A stretch of 64,000 nt of DNA from Camellia lanceoleosa (GCA_025200525.1 CM045770.1:134878200-134942199), one strand, 5' to 3'; numbered from the stretch's first letter, positions 22,218-34,526 are shown. A program made the numbers and translations. Notes: a model not told the origin generated them from the sequence alone.

Positions 22218-24586
22218 TGTCACGACCCAAACGCGGCCCTATGGGTTTAGCACCGTAACCGGCCAGTAATTCGAGATTACCGAAGGCCTACTTAACAAAG
22301 AGAACAAGAAAACAGAGTTCGTGGCCTGGAAGCCAATACAAGAAATAAATAATGTCCATTGAGTCATGATAACAGTATGCCAAAAAGATTTTTCATGCAT
22401 TTATACATTCAAATAGTACAGTCTATACAAAATGTACAAATCAAAGCGGTGAGGACCTAATCCCTTGATAACAAGATAAGAAGCATTCGGTTTATACAAA
22501 AGCAAGGAGACAAGATAGAAGGAAATGCTAAAACACCCCTAAGCCACAACATGGCAACTCGAACCTCAAGATGGAGGCACGTGGGTCGCTTGACAAAAGC
22601 GAGTCTAACCCACGCCCTAGCTCGGCCGTGGTGAGCACCTACATATATATATATATATATAAACAGTGAGCTAAAGCCCAGTGAATAACATAATGCATAA
22701 AGAGGTTAAGAATGAAATATCCTTACAGTAATGAAAACAGTTCATTAAACAAGATTTGACTTTTCAATGTAACAGCTTATTCACCATATGTGGTACATCC
22801 ATTAGCATAACAGTAAACAGTAGGTCTTAAAGACCGAACAGTAATGATGGCCATCAACAAGAATGATTGGTTCCACGAGGAACCGACAGAGATCTCAGAA
22901 TAAAGAATACCAAGAATAGAGGTGCTAAGGATGCCACAGTACAGTTCAGAAATAAATGACATACATTCATTCAGTAAATAATACCAGTTCAGAAAACAGT
23001 TCAGTAAATAGTTCAGTGTTCGAAAGATAATCATTTGAACATGTCTTTACACAATTGTTACTCACAGAGTTCGGGCTACAGGATGCTAGAGCGTGTCTCC
23101 CCAGTCGCCAACCCTACACAGTTCACAGGTTGAACACACACTAAGCTACACAGTTGGGAAATATCATAACTTAATCCCTAATTTGCCTCGGTGTGTTCTA
23201 CATCTATATCCTCATTAAGATGCCTTAAACTAGGCCTAAGAATGCCTAGAATGGGATGAGGATGCAAAAATACACTTAGAAAACATTTTGCAAAGTTTGC
23301 TGAAAAAAAGGACCCTCGCTCGAGCGAGCCTTCCTTCGCTCGAGCGAGCTTCCAAAATCAAAGGCTTCGCTCGAGCGAGAAATCCTTCGCCGAGCGGTTC
23401 GATGAAACAAAGAAAAATCTTGAATGCTCGAATTTTACGCTCGACCCACCAATCCTTCGCTCGAGCGTGGCTCAGAGTAAACGTTGGTCGCTCGAGCGAG
23501 GAATCCTTCGCTCGAGCGAAGAAGCCAAATCTAAAATTTCCAGATTTGCCTTCCAAACTCAAACCAAGCATTCTATCACTCAAAACTCGACCTCTTGGGC
23601 CCAAATTCTGGAAAACACATCTAAATTCATTATACAACAAGTTTCAAAGCTCAATTTGTGAATTCAAAGCCTAAGAGTGAGTTAATTAAAACCATTTTCC
23701 AACCCATTTTTCATGAACATGGAGAATGGGCAACATGCATGGATTCAAACCAAATTCAACCTTTAAAGTTTGTCCAAATGGACTCATTTCTTCAAGAATG
23801 TGATGAATTCATGGATTCAAGTCTATTTATGAACATGCATGTACATTTGGCCATGAAATCAACTCAAGATGCATCAATATAAACATGCATGTATGAATTA
23901 TGCTCTAATTCAACATGTATGAACTAATTCAAGTCTTAACTCTACAATGATACATAAACCATGCAAGACTTAGCTCAAAGACAACAATAAGGAGATGAAT
24001 GTCCTACCTTAGTCTTGTATTCAAGGTTTATGAGCTCAATTATGCCAATTTACACTTCAATTCTTCAAGATTCAAGCTAATTCAACAATTGAACTTAAGT
24101 CTCTTCTTCTCCTCTCTCTAAGGCCGGTCAGATACTCAAAAATATGGTCAAGGAAATGTTGTCTCTAAGTGTAAGGCTCAAACAATGTTAGACTAAGTGG
24201 CCCACTAAGTGGTCTAATTGGTAAATAAGTCCAAGTTTGCAATTAACTCATTTTTAATCTAATTTAATCATACCTAATCAATTTTCAGATAAATATACCA
24301 TAAAATCAGATAAATTCTACTGATCATGAAACACTAAACGGTTTTCAGTTCGGCCGCTGATAGGGCCTTCAATTAACAGTTTAAACATAAAACATGGACA
24401 GATAAACACATAAGTCAAACAGATAGAAATGCAATGCAATAGATATACTTAGTCAATTCAGTTTCATTTTCAATCAGTCCGTTCAGTACTTCAGTTAATT
24501 CAATTATCAGTCATAAGCCTTCTAGTTTAGCAGTAATCAGTACGTAATTCAGTGATTTATTGATAAACGGTATGGGGGTTGTTATA
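22218..24586 (-). repeat. Element 2, 3' LTR (left copy)
   Basis: 2369 bp. It contains a (TA)n run near 22643-22661 and the CTCGAG palindrome array at 23319-23516. Its final base pair reads TA instead of CA, a C-to-T change. Confidence 0.93.
23319..23516. repeat. Paired CTCGAG palindrome array, left LTR of element 2
   Basis: Eight sites in four pairs start at 23319/23339, 23370/23390, 23440/23460 and 23491/23511, so every pair has a 20-bp step. Six are exact CTCGAG, most within the 12-bp palindrome TCGCTCGAGCGA; 23390 has lost one base and 23440 reads CTCGAC. Confidence 0.9.
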
Positions 24587-24599
24587 GTCTTCCCTCCTT
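24587..24599 (-). other. Polypurine tract of element 2
   Basis: Minus strand AAGGAGGGAAGAC abuts the left LTR, as expected for the plus-strand primer next to a 3' LTR. Confidence 0.8.
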
Positions 24600-24608
24600 A
24601 TAAGGGGT

Positions 24609-25138
24609 TTAGTCCTCTAAACTCGAGTTACCTTCATTCTGGAAGAAAACAGGATTCAGCAGGAACAAATCAGGATATCGCCTAGCTATGTCATCTTCCC
24701 TTTCCCAAGTGGCATACACACCACCATGGTTCTGCCAGTCAACTTTCATTAACGGGATCTCCTTGTTTCTCAGTTTCTTGATTCGTCTGTTTACAATCTG
24801 TATAGGCTGTTCCTCGTAAGTGTAATCATCACTCAACACGATACGAGTAGGTTCAATCACATGGAAGGGATCCCAGAGATAATCTCTCAACATCGAAATG
24901 TGGAAAACATTATGCATATGCTCCATTTCAGGAGGAAGCGCAACTTGATACGCCATCGGATTAATTTTCTCAATAATCTCATATGGCCCGACATATCTTG
25001 GCGCTAACTTGCCTTTGACTTCAAAACGAGTTTGGCCTTTCATTGGTGTCACCTTCACAAAAACGTGATCACCCACTTCATACTCTCTGTCCCGTCTTCT
25101 GACATCCAGATAACTTTTTCGGCTTCTGGCCTGCGCTT
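24609..25138 (-). pseudogene. Integrase C-terminus and chromodomain of element 2
   Basis: After a frameshift near 25140 the frame continues with Y-E-V-G-D-H-V-F-V-K-V, then G-P-Y-E-I-I-E-K-I and N-V-F-H-I-S-M-L-R, which are typical of chromovirus integrase C-termini. It ends in a chromodomain (about 24790-24630) with V-D-W-Q-N-H and A-T-W-E-R-E-D-D-I. That domain is thought to tether integration to marked heterochromatin. The frame closes at 24609, right at the purine tract. Confidence 0.88.
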
Positions 25139-26287
25139 TTAGTCTTTGTCAGACGCTTTTATCTTTTCAGTCGTTTCATATACAATCTCGGGCCCAAGCA
25201 AAGGCCTATCTCCAACTTCTGCCCAGCAAATTAGAGATCGACATTTCCTGCCATACAATGCCTCGAAAGGCGCCATACCAATACTCGAATGGTAGCTGTT
25301 ATTGTAGGCAAATTCAACTAAGGGCAAGTGACTTTCCCAATCTCCCTGAAAATCAAGGACACATATTCTCAGTAAATCCTTCAGAGTCTGGATGGTCCTT
25401 TCTGACTGGCCATCTGTCTGAGGATGGTAGGCACTACTCAGTCTCAATTCAGTACCCAATGCAGTCTGTAGGCTTTGCCAAAACCTCGATGTAAACTTCG
25501 AATCCCTGTCGGAAACAATGGACACAGGCACTCCATGCAGTCTCACAATTTCATCAATATAGATAACAGCCAATTTGTCCGCATTATAAATTGTCTTGAC
25601 AGATAAGAAGTGAGCAGATTTGGTTAGTCTATCAACGATAACCCAAATTGAATCCATACCTTTTCTGGAGCGAGGTAACCCGACGATAAAATCCATCGTA
25701 ATATGCTCCCATTTCCACTCTGGTATGGGTAAGGGTTGCAATAATCCAGCAGGTCGTTGATGTTCAGCTTTGACTTGTTGGCAATGAAGACATTTGGACA
25801 TGAAGTCGGCAATTTCTTTCTTCATTCCCGGCCACCAGAAATTCCGTTTCAGATCTTGATACATTTTCGTATTCCCCGGGTGGATAGACAATTTTGAATT
25901 GTGGCCCTCTTGCAGAACTCTTCTTTTCAGTTCAGTGTCATTCGGTACACACAGTCTTTCTTGAAATTTCAGTACATTATTCTCAAATTTGAAACTCGGT
26001 CTCGGCTTAGACTCTCTTTCTTCGATGATCTTTTTCAAAAAGTCATCCAGTTGTTGTTTCTCTTTAATTTCTTCAATCAAGGCTGGTTGAGCAATAATGG
26101 CAGCTATTGTTCCACCTTGTTCTCTCAAGACAATTTCAATTTCAGATTTTTCAAGATCATAGAGCAATTCTTTCTGTCCGGTGAGCAAACAAGCTAGGTT
26201 GGCAATTGACTTCCGGCTCAATGCATCGGCAACAGTATTGGCTTTTCCCGGATGGTACAAAATCTGTAGGTCATAATCTTTTATCAA
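25139..26287 (-). pseudogene. Integrase core of element 2
   Basis: A 382-codon open stretch. It starts with the end of RNase H ([15 protein letters not shown]), then the zinc motif H...H-P-G-N-T-K with C-L-H-C-Q-Q. The catalytic residues follow: Asp in T-M-D-F-I-V-G-L-P, Asp in V-S-D-R-D-S-K-F, and Glu in D-G-Q-S-E-R-T-I-Q. All catalytic and zinc-binding residues are intact. The only breaks are the TAG just upstream (a Trp position) and the frameshift at its end. Confidence 0.93.
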
Positions 26288-26644
26288 TTCTAGCTATCTG
26301 CGCTGTCTCATATTTAGTTCTTTCTGTGTGAAGAAATATTTCAAACTCTTGTGGTCGGTGTATACTTCACATGTCGCCCCATAAAGGTAGTGACGCCAGA
26401 TTTTTAATGCAAACACTACTGCAACAAGTTCCAAATCATGGGTAGGGTAGTTCTTTTCGTGTGGTCTCAACTGTCGGGAAGCATAAGCAATAACTCTCCC
26501 ATTCTGCATTAAAACACACCCCAAACCCTTATGAGAAGTATCACTAAATACAGTATAACCATCCGTACCTGAAGGTAAGGTCAAAACTGGTGCAGTCACA
26601 AGTCGAGTTTTCAACTCTTGGAATGCTGATTCCCTCTGGTTAGT
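26288..26644 (-). pseudogene. RNase H of element 2
   Basis: Reads [31 protein letters not shown] and Y-T-D-H-K-S-L-K-Y, the single RNase H of chromoviruses. It is bounded by an in-frame TGA upstream (26642-26644) and a TAG downstream, both at positions where relatives have Trp, so each is a G-to-A change. Confidence 0.9.
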
Positions 26645-27632
26645 TCAGTCAAATGATGTCCCCTTCTGAGTCAACTGAGTCAATGGTAAGGCAATTTTGG
26701 AGAAGTCTTTAACAAACCTTCTGTAATATCCAGCCAATCCCAAAAAGCTTCGGACTTCGGTCACATTCGTTGGTCTAGGCCAGTTCACTACGGCTTCAAT
26801 TTTCTGCGGATCAACAGAAATTCCATCTTTGCTAACAACATGCCCCAAAAACATAACATGATCAAGCCAGAATTCACATTTAGACAGTTTAGCATACAAT
26901 TTCTGTTCTCTTAAGGTCTGCAAGGTAAGTCTCAGATGGTGTTCATGTTCTTCTCTACTTTTTGAATAAATCAGTATGTCATCAATAAATACTACAATAA
27001 AATCATCAAGGTATGGTTTAAAAATTCTGTTCATAAGGTCCATAAAAGCAGCAGGGGCATTCGTGACTCCGAATGGCATAACTAAAAATTCATAATGGCC
27101 ATACCTCGTTCTAAAAGCAGTTTTATCAATGTCTTCTGGTTTAACTTTCAGTTGGTGATACCCCGATCTGAGATCAATCTTGGAAAACACTTGTGCACCC
27201 TGTAACTGATCAAATAAATCATTAATACGTGGCAATGGGTATTTATTATTCACAGTTACCTTGTTCAATTCACGGTAGTCAATGCACAGTCTCAGTGAGC
27301 CATCTTTCTTCTTTACAAACAAAACAGGTGCACCCCACGGTGAAGTACTGGGCCTGATAAACTTCTTGTCTAGCAGTTCTTGCAATTGCACTTTCAACTC
27401 CTTCAGTCCGATTGGGGCCATTCTGTAAAGAGCTTTAGATATTGGTTGTGTACCCGGAACCACATCCACAGTAAATTCAATTTCCCTGTTAATTAAATCC
27501 CCTGGCAGATCATCTGGAAATACATCTGGGAATTCTCTGACTATAGGAATATAATTCAAATCAGTTTTTACACTATCATCAAGAGACACAACAAGACGTA
27601 ACACGATATCCTTTACACCCTTTCTAATCGGT
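26645..27632 (-). pseudogene. Reverse transcriptase of element 2
   Basis: A 320-codon open frame with [43 protein letters not shown] and the catalytic F-I-D-D-I-L about residue 205, then F-L-G-H-V-V-S. The core is undamaged. Two in-frame stops (near 27605-27620) separate it from protease. Confidence 0.95.
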
Positions 27633-28229
27633 TTAATTTTTCACAGAAGAAATCAGATACGGAGGAGGTACTACTCCACTCCCATTAAACACAAATTCAG
27701 GCAAACCAGGTGGACGGAAAACTACTTGTTTTGTTACACAGTCTATCGTGGCATGATATTTTTGCAACCAATCCATCCCCAATATTACATCAAAATGATC
27801 AATGTTCAATGGCAGTAAATCAATAAACAGATGCATATCCCCAACAAGAATTTCACAAGGTGATACATATATGCACATGTCATGGATCCCCTACGGGTGA
27901 TGATCTGACTAGCAAGTAATTCATGGGCTCTAAGGGTCTATTCAATTTCCGTGAAAAAGCATGCGACACATAAGAATGTGTAGACCCCGAATCAATCAGT
28001 ACATATGCACTTTGAGCACAAATAGAAAGAATACCTGACACTACGGTCTCGGTATTTTGCACGTCTCCCGGTACTAGGGCGAAGACTCGGCCCTGCCTCA
28101 TAGGCTCTTTCCCGGTAGCTTTGGGGTTCGGTTTTTGTGTCACGGTTGATGCTGCGGCGCTGCCTGCAGCTTTACTATTACTCGGAGCTGTGGAGAGGCA
28201 ATCTTTCACCATGTGGCCCACCTTGCCAC
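27633..28229 (-). pseudogene. Aspartic protease of element 2
   Basis: Active site D-S-G-S-T-H-S at about 27995 within L-I-D-S-G-S-T-H-S-Y, then a frameshift at 27880, then F-D-V-I-L-G-M-D-W-L near 27790. Both halves match chromovirus protease. The catalytic Asp is present. Confidence 0.9.
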
Positions 28230-29130
28230 ACCTGTAACAAGCACCAGAAATTTTATAACATACTCCCTTATGGTTCTTACGACATTCGGGACATGGCGGT
28301 ATAGGAGCACTCCCTTGGCTGGGGCTATTTGTTGACCCCGTATTCTATTTCTTGTTCAATTGATTATGCTTGCCTTTCTTGAATTTGAAATTCTGTCTTT
28401 TACCACGCCAGTCAGACATTGGTGTTTCAGATTGTTTCACAACTTCAATGTTCGACTCGGCCATCAATGCTCGGTCAAGAACACCCATATAAGTCGGTAG
28501 CTTTAAAACATTTATCTTGTCCAGTATTGCAACATTCAGGCCACCTTTAAACCTTCTGGTCTTTTTGTAATCGGTATCCACCATATGTGGTGCGTATCTG
28601 GCAAGTCCAGTAAACTTTGTTTCATACTCAGCGACAGACATTGTGCCCTGTTTTAACTGTTCAAATTCAGTGACCTTCTTGTCCCTGACACACTGAGGGA
28701 AGTACTTTTCAAAGAAGGCTACTTTAAATTGAGCCCAAGTCACAACAGTGTTGTCATCTCGAGTAAGCATCCACCACCTTCTTGCTTCCTCTTGCAGAGT
28801 AAAGGTAGCCAACAGTACCTTATTTGCCTCCGAGCACGGAAACACCTCAAACAGTTTCTCAGTCTCCAGAACCCATGCTTCAGCCTTTAATGGTTCAAGG
28901 CCTTCCTGAAAGGATGGCGGTTTTAGTTTGCTGAACTTCTGGGTAAGAGCAATTATGTCCCCATCATTAATATTCACATTCTGGTCCAAATTGCATCTGG
29001 GAGGAGGAGGTGGGGCATTGGTTCATTGTTGATCTAGTCTTTCGATTATTCGCTCCAACATTCTTTCGGTCGGCCATTCGGCCTCGGATGATTCAGTTCA
29101 AGATAAAGATTTGCATTATCCATTTCACTA
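28230..29130 (-). pseudogene. gag of element 2
   Basis: The capsid-like part (28989-28345) includes L-Q-E-E-A-R-R-W-W, F-F-E-K-Y-F-P and F-E-Q-L-K-Q-G-T-M-S-V-A-E-Y. One in-frame TAG at 28342-28344 separates it from two zinc-binding segments, C-P-E-C-R-K-N-H and the CCHC knuckle C-Y-R-C-G-K-V-G-H-M-V-K-D-C. The start is unclear: the frame is open back to an in-frame TGA near 29020 and coding seems to extend to about 29125. Confidence 0.88.
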
Positions 29131-29319
29131 TAAGATTATAACGCTTATAATATCATCAATATAAACAGTCATTTCTTTAAACAGGTTAACACATTGGCAT
29201 ATAATCAGTCATGTCATACCCACACACTTTTCATGCTCATGCAATGCCCTATTACTTTTCTAGGACACCCTGTAGCTCATTTGGACACGTGTGTGGGGTA
29301 TAACTCGTGGTTAAGTATC

Positions 29320-29331
29320 GCTCTAATACCA
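29320..29331 (-). other. Primer-binding site of element 2 (initiator tRNA-Met type)
   Basis: Three bases from the right LTR the minus strand reads TGGTATTAGAGC, 11 of 12 identical to the TGGTATCAGAGC primer site used by many plant chromoviruses. Confidence 0.9.
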
Positions 29332-29754
29332 CTCTGTCACAACCCAAACCCGGCCCTATGGGTTTAGCATCAGAATCGCCAAGAATCCGAGATTATCAAG
29401 GCCTACTTAACAAGAGAACAAGAAAACAGAGTTCAGCTGAAGCCAATACAAGAATAAATAATGTCCATTGAGTACAGGATACCAGTATGCCAAAAAGATT
29501 TTTCATGCATTTATACATTCAAAGACAGTCTATACAAAATGTACATCAAACAAAGGCAGGACCTAATCCCTTGATAACAAGATGATAAGCATTGGGTTTA
29601 TACAAAACAAAGGAGACAAAGAAGGGGAAATGCTAAAACACCCCTAAGCCATAACATGGCAACTCGGAACCTCGCAGTGAGGCACGTAGGCTGGCTTGAC
29701 AAAACTGGAGTCTAACCCACGCTCTTAGCTCCGGTCTGGTAGCTGAGCACCTAC

Positions 29755-29775
29755 ATATATATATATATATATATA
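29755..29775 (-). promoter_or_regulatory. TATA-like (TA)n run in 5' LTR of element 2
   Basis: Minus strand TTTATATATATAT... followed by the conserved GTAGGTGCTCA. The same position in the left LTR and in the related solo LTR (near 44611) also has an ATATAT run, so it may be the core promoter, about 1.9 kb into the LTR. Confidence 0.4.
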
Positions 29776-30426
29776 AACAGTGAGCTAAAGCCCAGTGAAT
29801 AACATAATGCGTAAAGAGGTTAAGAATGAAATATCCTTACAGTAATGAAAACAGTTCATTAAACAAGATTTGATCTTCAATGTAATGCTTATTCACCATA
29901 TGTGGTACATCCATTAGCATAACAAGAAAAGAGGTCTTAAAGACCTAACAAAGAATGATGGCCATCGACAAGAATGATATTGGTTCCATGAGGAACCGAC
30001 AGAGATCTCTAGAATAAAGAATAACAAGAATAAAGAGGTGCTAAGGATGCCACAAGACATTCGTAAATAAATGACATACATTCATTCAAGAATAATACCG
30101 ATTCAGCGATTCAAGAAACAATTGGTGTTGAAAGATAATCATTTGAACATATCTTTACACAATTGTTACTCACAGAGTTCGGGCTACAGTATACTAGAGC
30201 ATGTCTCCCCAGTCGCCAACCCTACACAGTTCACAAGTTGAACACACAATAAGCTACACAGTTGGGAAATATTATAACTTAATCCCTAATTTGCCTCGGT
30301 GTGTTCTACATCTATATCCTCATTAAGATGCCTTAAACTAGGCCTAATAATGCCTAGAATGGGATGATGATGCAAAAATACACTGAGAAAACATTTTGCA
30401 AAGTTCGCTGAAAAAAAGGACCCTCG

Positions 30427-30624
30427 CTCGAGCGAGCCTTCCTTCGTTCGAGTGAGCTTCCAAAATCAAAGGCTTCGCTCGAGCGAGAAATCCTTCGCTC
30501 GAGCGGTCTGATGAAACAGTAAAAGTACTGGATGCTCGAATTTTACGCTCGAGCCACCAATCCTTCGCTCGAGCATGGCTCAGAGTAAACGTTGGTCGCT
30601 CGAGCGAGGAATCCTTCGCTCGAG
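30427..30624. repeat. Paired CTCGAG palindrome array, right LTR of element 2
   Basis: Sites start at 30427/30447, 30478/30498, 30548/30568 and 30599/30619. Seven of eight are exact CTCGAG (30447 is TTCGAG). Each pair is separated by 14 bp, and pair starts are offset 51, 70 and 51 bp. The spacers share AATCCTTCG before the second site of three of the pairs. It lies about 650 bp upstream of the TATA-like run on the minus strand. Confidence 0.92.
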
Positions 30625-31699
30625 TGAAGAAGCCAAATCTGGAATTTCCAGATTTGCCTTCCAAGCTCAAACCAAGCATTCTATCACTCAAAACTCGACC
30701 TCTTGGGCCCAAATTCTGGAAAACACATCTAAATTCATTATACAACAAGTTTCAAAGCTCAATTTGTGAATTCAAAGCCCAAGAGTGAGTCAATTAAAAC
30801 CATTTTCCAACCCATTTTTCATGAACATAGAGAATAGGCAACATGCATGGATTCAAACCAAATTCAACCTTCAAAGTTTGTCCAAATGGACTCATTTCTT
30901 CAAGAATGTGATGAATTCATGGATTCAAGTCTATTTATGAACATGCATGTACATTTGGCCATGAAATCAACTCAAGATGCATCAATATAAACATGCATGT
31001 ATGAATTAGGCTCTAATTCAACATGTATGAACTAATTCAAATCTTAACTCTACAATGATGCATAAACCATGCAAGACTTAGCTCAAAGACAACAATAAGG
31101 AGATGAATGTCCTACCTTAGTCTTGTATTCAAGGTTTAGGAGCTCAATTATGCCAATTTACACTTCAATTCTTCAAGATTCAAGCTAATTCAACAATTGA
31201 ACTTAAGTCTCTTCTTCTCCTCTCTTTAAGGCCAGCTGTATACTCAAAATATGGCTGAAGGAAATGTTGTCTCTAAGTGTAAGGCTCAAACAATGTTAGA
31301 CTAAGTGGCCCACTAAGTGGTCTAATTGGTAAATAAGTCCAAGTTTGCAATTAACTCATTTTTAATCTAATTTAATCATACCTAATCAATTTTCAGATAA
31401 ATATACCATAAAATTAGATAAATTCTACTGATCATGAAACACTAAACGGTTTTCAGTTCGGCCGCCGATAGGGCCTTCAATTAACAGTTTAAACATAAAA
31501 CATGGACAGATAAACACATAAGTCAAACAGATAGAAATGAAATGCAATGCAATAGATATACTTAGTCAATTCAGTTTCATTTTCAATCAGTCCGTTCAGT
31601 ACTTCAGTTAATTCAATTATCAGTCATAAGCCGTCCAGTTTAGCAGTAATCAGTACGTAATTCAGTGATTTATCGATAAACGGTATGGGGGTTGTTACA

Positions 31700-32385
31700 A
31701 CCTCCCAGGTGTGTACAACACAAATATGTGGTTGAGGGCCAAAGAAAGTGGCCCGGGAACAGTCAACACCAGCTTTCTAGCGAAGAAAACGGGCGACGGA
31801 GAGCGATGAAGGAATAAAGCTGGCTTTTCGGAACAATTGCTGGCCTCCCACCCTTCTACAAGCTTCTTAACAATGAAAATGAGGTCTCCACCAAAAATGA
31901 AACAAAACGGATACAAAACGAAGATTCGGGGGCCGAAACGTGCGGCCCGGAGCCCCGAAAACTGACTATTAAGCACCGGAGGTGGTGTTTGACCACGAAG
32001 TTGGTCTCTCGGACCACAGTGTTCCTCAAAAGGGAGTAAATAAGATGTGTGCCAAAAATCGAAGCAAACGGAGGTGGTTAAGTGGTCCCGAACCGAGGCA
32101 CTACCGACGGCTCAAAATCGAGGTTCCAACGGGAAAAATGGCCTACGACCACGAAACATAGCCTCTGACTCTTGAGAGATGGTCTACGAGACCTCTCTTC
32201 GGAAGAGAAAATAGAGAGGGCGGGACGGTTATGGCCGAGGCAAAGCACAAAAGAGTCCGAAAGTCCGGAGGCAAGGCTCGCAACCGAGACTCCGCAACCT
32301 CAGAACGAGCACAATATGCAACATCACCGAGCGCTCAGTTGGTGACGTCTGAGTCTTAAGGTCGGTAAAAAATGGGGTGTCTACA
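31700..32385 (-). repeat. Element 3: large solo LTR, right part
   Basis: 686 bp from the nested insertion to the terminus GGGGTGTCTACA, followed by ATGAT. It continues the sequence interrupted at 22217. Confidence 0.75.
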
Positions 32386-32390
32386 ATGAT

Positions 32391-33795
32391 GCAACAAAAT
32401 TTACTGTGATTGTGAATGATGACTTTGTTTAGATCTGGACTGTAGTTGCGAACAGCGGTGACTCATTTTAGTCTAGAGGGTTGTGAACAACGCTAATGGT
32501 TGATCGGAGCCTAAATATTATACATTTGGCCCACTGAAATACATTTTATTAGTCCATAAATTTATATTATTTTTTAATTAGAGAGAGAGAGAGAGAAGTG
32601 TGAGACCATTTCACATTGGGTTAAGCCACGTCATTAAGGGTGAAATTGAGGGGACAAGGTCAGGGGTTGTAGCACCACTCATAAAATATAGTTATATTTT
32701 ACACAAATTTTTCATTTTTTTTTTCAAAATTTTAATCAAACACAACCTTAGATTCTACACTTTCCATTACATCACTTTTAACCATCCAAAAAAAAGCGAG
32801 CATTATTTGTATCTTCAACAACACAATTCGCCTAAGGTATATTTCAAAAATTTTCCATTCCAACCAAGCTTGATCCTGGTACACCTGTGCATTCTCAAGT
32901 GGGAATTCCATATCTTATTTCTCCATCCTTATCCATTTGTAGGCAGGCTTGGTTTTGGAGGCAACCCCACAAAGCAACCGCTTTAGGCCACAAAAAAAGG
33001 GCTAGAAGAAGGCTCCAAAATTATCCATAAGGAAAAAGGCCCACTTGAATTTTAAGGGTCTAAAGTTATTTTTTTTTTTTACATAAAAGGCCCAATCTGA
33101 ATTAGAATTTCGAAAAGAAAAAGCCCACTTGAATACGGGGTGAAATTTTGCTACTCCATCCGCGAATATTCGACCACATTTTAAATAATCAAAAAAATTA
33201 AGAACTATTTAAATTTTAACACATTAAATAATTTCTTTTATTTTTATATATATCAACAGTGAGACTTATAGGATTATTATTTATTTATATTTAAACAGAA
33301 TCACATATTTTTAGTATTATTTTCTTATATCTAATTATATTTTATATATATATATGTTATTATTATTAATCGGTTTGGATTGAGGGAGTCGATACCCGCC
33401 TCCGCCCTAGTCCCGGCCCGTCCCCGTTGTGGGTGACCAAAATATAATTCACCTCCGCCCTACATAAGTGTCGGGTTGGGTGAAATCCACCTCATTTGGG
33501 CAGGTATGGGCAGGCTCTTGCGAATCGGACTAAAATGGCCATCCCTAAAAGTGGAGGATTCTATTTTTACCAAAAAAATTGTCAATTTTTCAATACACTA
33601 TTAAATTATTTATAGTTATAATTTACTTTTAATACACCCTATATTTTTTTACAAATTATCTTTTAAAGTATACCCAAATAATAAACAAATCAGAAACAGC
33701 AAATTACACTGCTTTGAAACCCTTTCGAAAACTTTTAAACAAATTTTTAATTACAGTTGTTCACCTTGTTCATATTTACTTGTATGTACTTCTAA
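32391..33795. other. Non-coding AT-rich spacer
   Basis: No gene seen. There is a (GA)n run near 32580-32597 and a G+C-richer patch at 33380-33540 with repeated GGGCAGG/CCCGCC words, resembling the end of an old non-autonomous element with no boundaries I can define. Confidence 0.5.
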
Positions 33796-33804
33796 TATTC
33801 AATA

Positions 33805-34181
33805 GGGCAAATTATGGTGGTCTATATATTTTATCCCGATGTCATTTTGGTCCCTACACTTTTAATTGGCTCAATTTTAACATTTTTACATTTTGTTTCA
33901 ATTTGGTCCAATTAATAATATCATTAATATTTTTAAAAAAAATTATCATTAAATTAGTTGAGATTAACTAACTGAGTTGAGTAAGTTTATAAATTTTTCC
34001 TTAAAAATATAGCACGTGACACTTATGTGCGCATTTTTCATAAAAAATGCTAAAAGTTGTTATCAATTAAATCAAATTGAGACAAAATCATAAATTTAAG
34101 GTCACAATTAAATCAATTAAAAATAGAAGAACTAAAATGACACAAGAAATAAAATACAAAAACTATTATCGTAATTTGCCC
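33805..34181. mobile_element. Mutator-type MITE, 377 bp
   Basis: Starts GGGCAAATTATGG and ends with the inverse CGTAATTTGCCC. The inverted similarity continues inward for about 70 bp (CATTTTGGTCCCTAC against the complement of AACTAAAATGACAC). The 9-bp flanks TATTCAATA (33796-33804) and TTTTCAATA (34182-34190) match at 8 of 9. No coding. Confidence 0.8.
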
Positions 34182-34526
34182 TTTTCAATATTTCGGCTTT
34201 GATAAATTAATAGAAGTTTTCTGCAAGTATATTGGGTATAATAAACAGATTAGAAGTGAAGTTAGTAAAGCACAGGGAAAATGTTTGCTGGATTCAGTTT
34301 TGTTTGTCACTCTTAATCATTAAATATATTTTCTTTTTTGATGGTACACTAATTTTTCATGATCAAATTTTTAAACGTTTTGGTTTCTTGTTTGTGCCTA
34401 TTGTGGAACCTATCTGTGCCACAATTTGAAAAGTTTAGAAATAATTCGCCTTCCTCGCTTCTCAAAAAGAATTTATTCAGTTGATCCAAAAAATTTATAT
34501 TAAAAAAAAAAAAAAACTTGACAAAG

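Larger units (their letters stand above)
22218..31699 (-). mobile_element. Element 2: Tekay-type chromovirus, near-complete, nested in the solo LTR
   Basis: 9.48 kb, with LTRs 22218-24586 and 29335-31699 starting TGTCAC(A/G)ACCC and ending TTGTTACA (left copy TTGTTATA). Target sites are GCCTC (22213-22217) and ACCTC (31700-31704), one mismatch. The flanks rejoin into a phrase (TGGTGGCCTCCC) that also exists intact at about 22076, which supports the insertion point. Minus-strand order: gag with zinc knuckles, protease, RT, RNase H, integrase, chromodomain. It has only a few in-frame stops and two frameshifts, making it the best preserved element in the window. Confidence 0.95.
29335..31699 (-). 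repeat. Element 2, 5' LTR (right copy)
   Basis: 2365 bp, TGTCACAACCC to TTGTTACA. On the minus strand this is the promoter LTR. It holds the CTCGAG array at 30427-30624 and a (TA)n run at 29755-29775. Confidence 0.95.

Noticed and set aside
23236..23674. Open frames on both strands over the CTCGAG array in element 2 LTRs, repeated at 30344-30769
   Set aside because: Palindromic repeats give similar frames on both strands; they lie in an LTR with no initiator context or known domain.
30427..30624. CRISPR-like array
   Set aside because: Repeats are 6-12-bp palindromes with 14-bp spacers in a plant LTR, not 25-35-bp repeats with unique spacers, and no cas genes are near.
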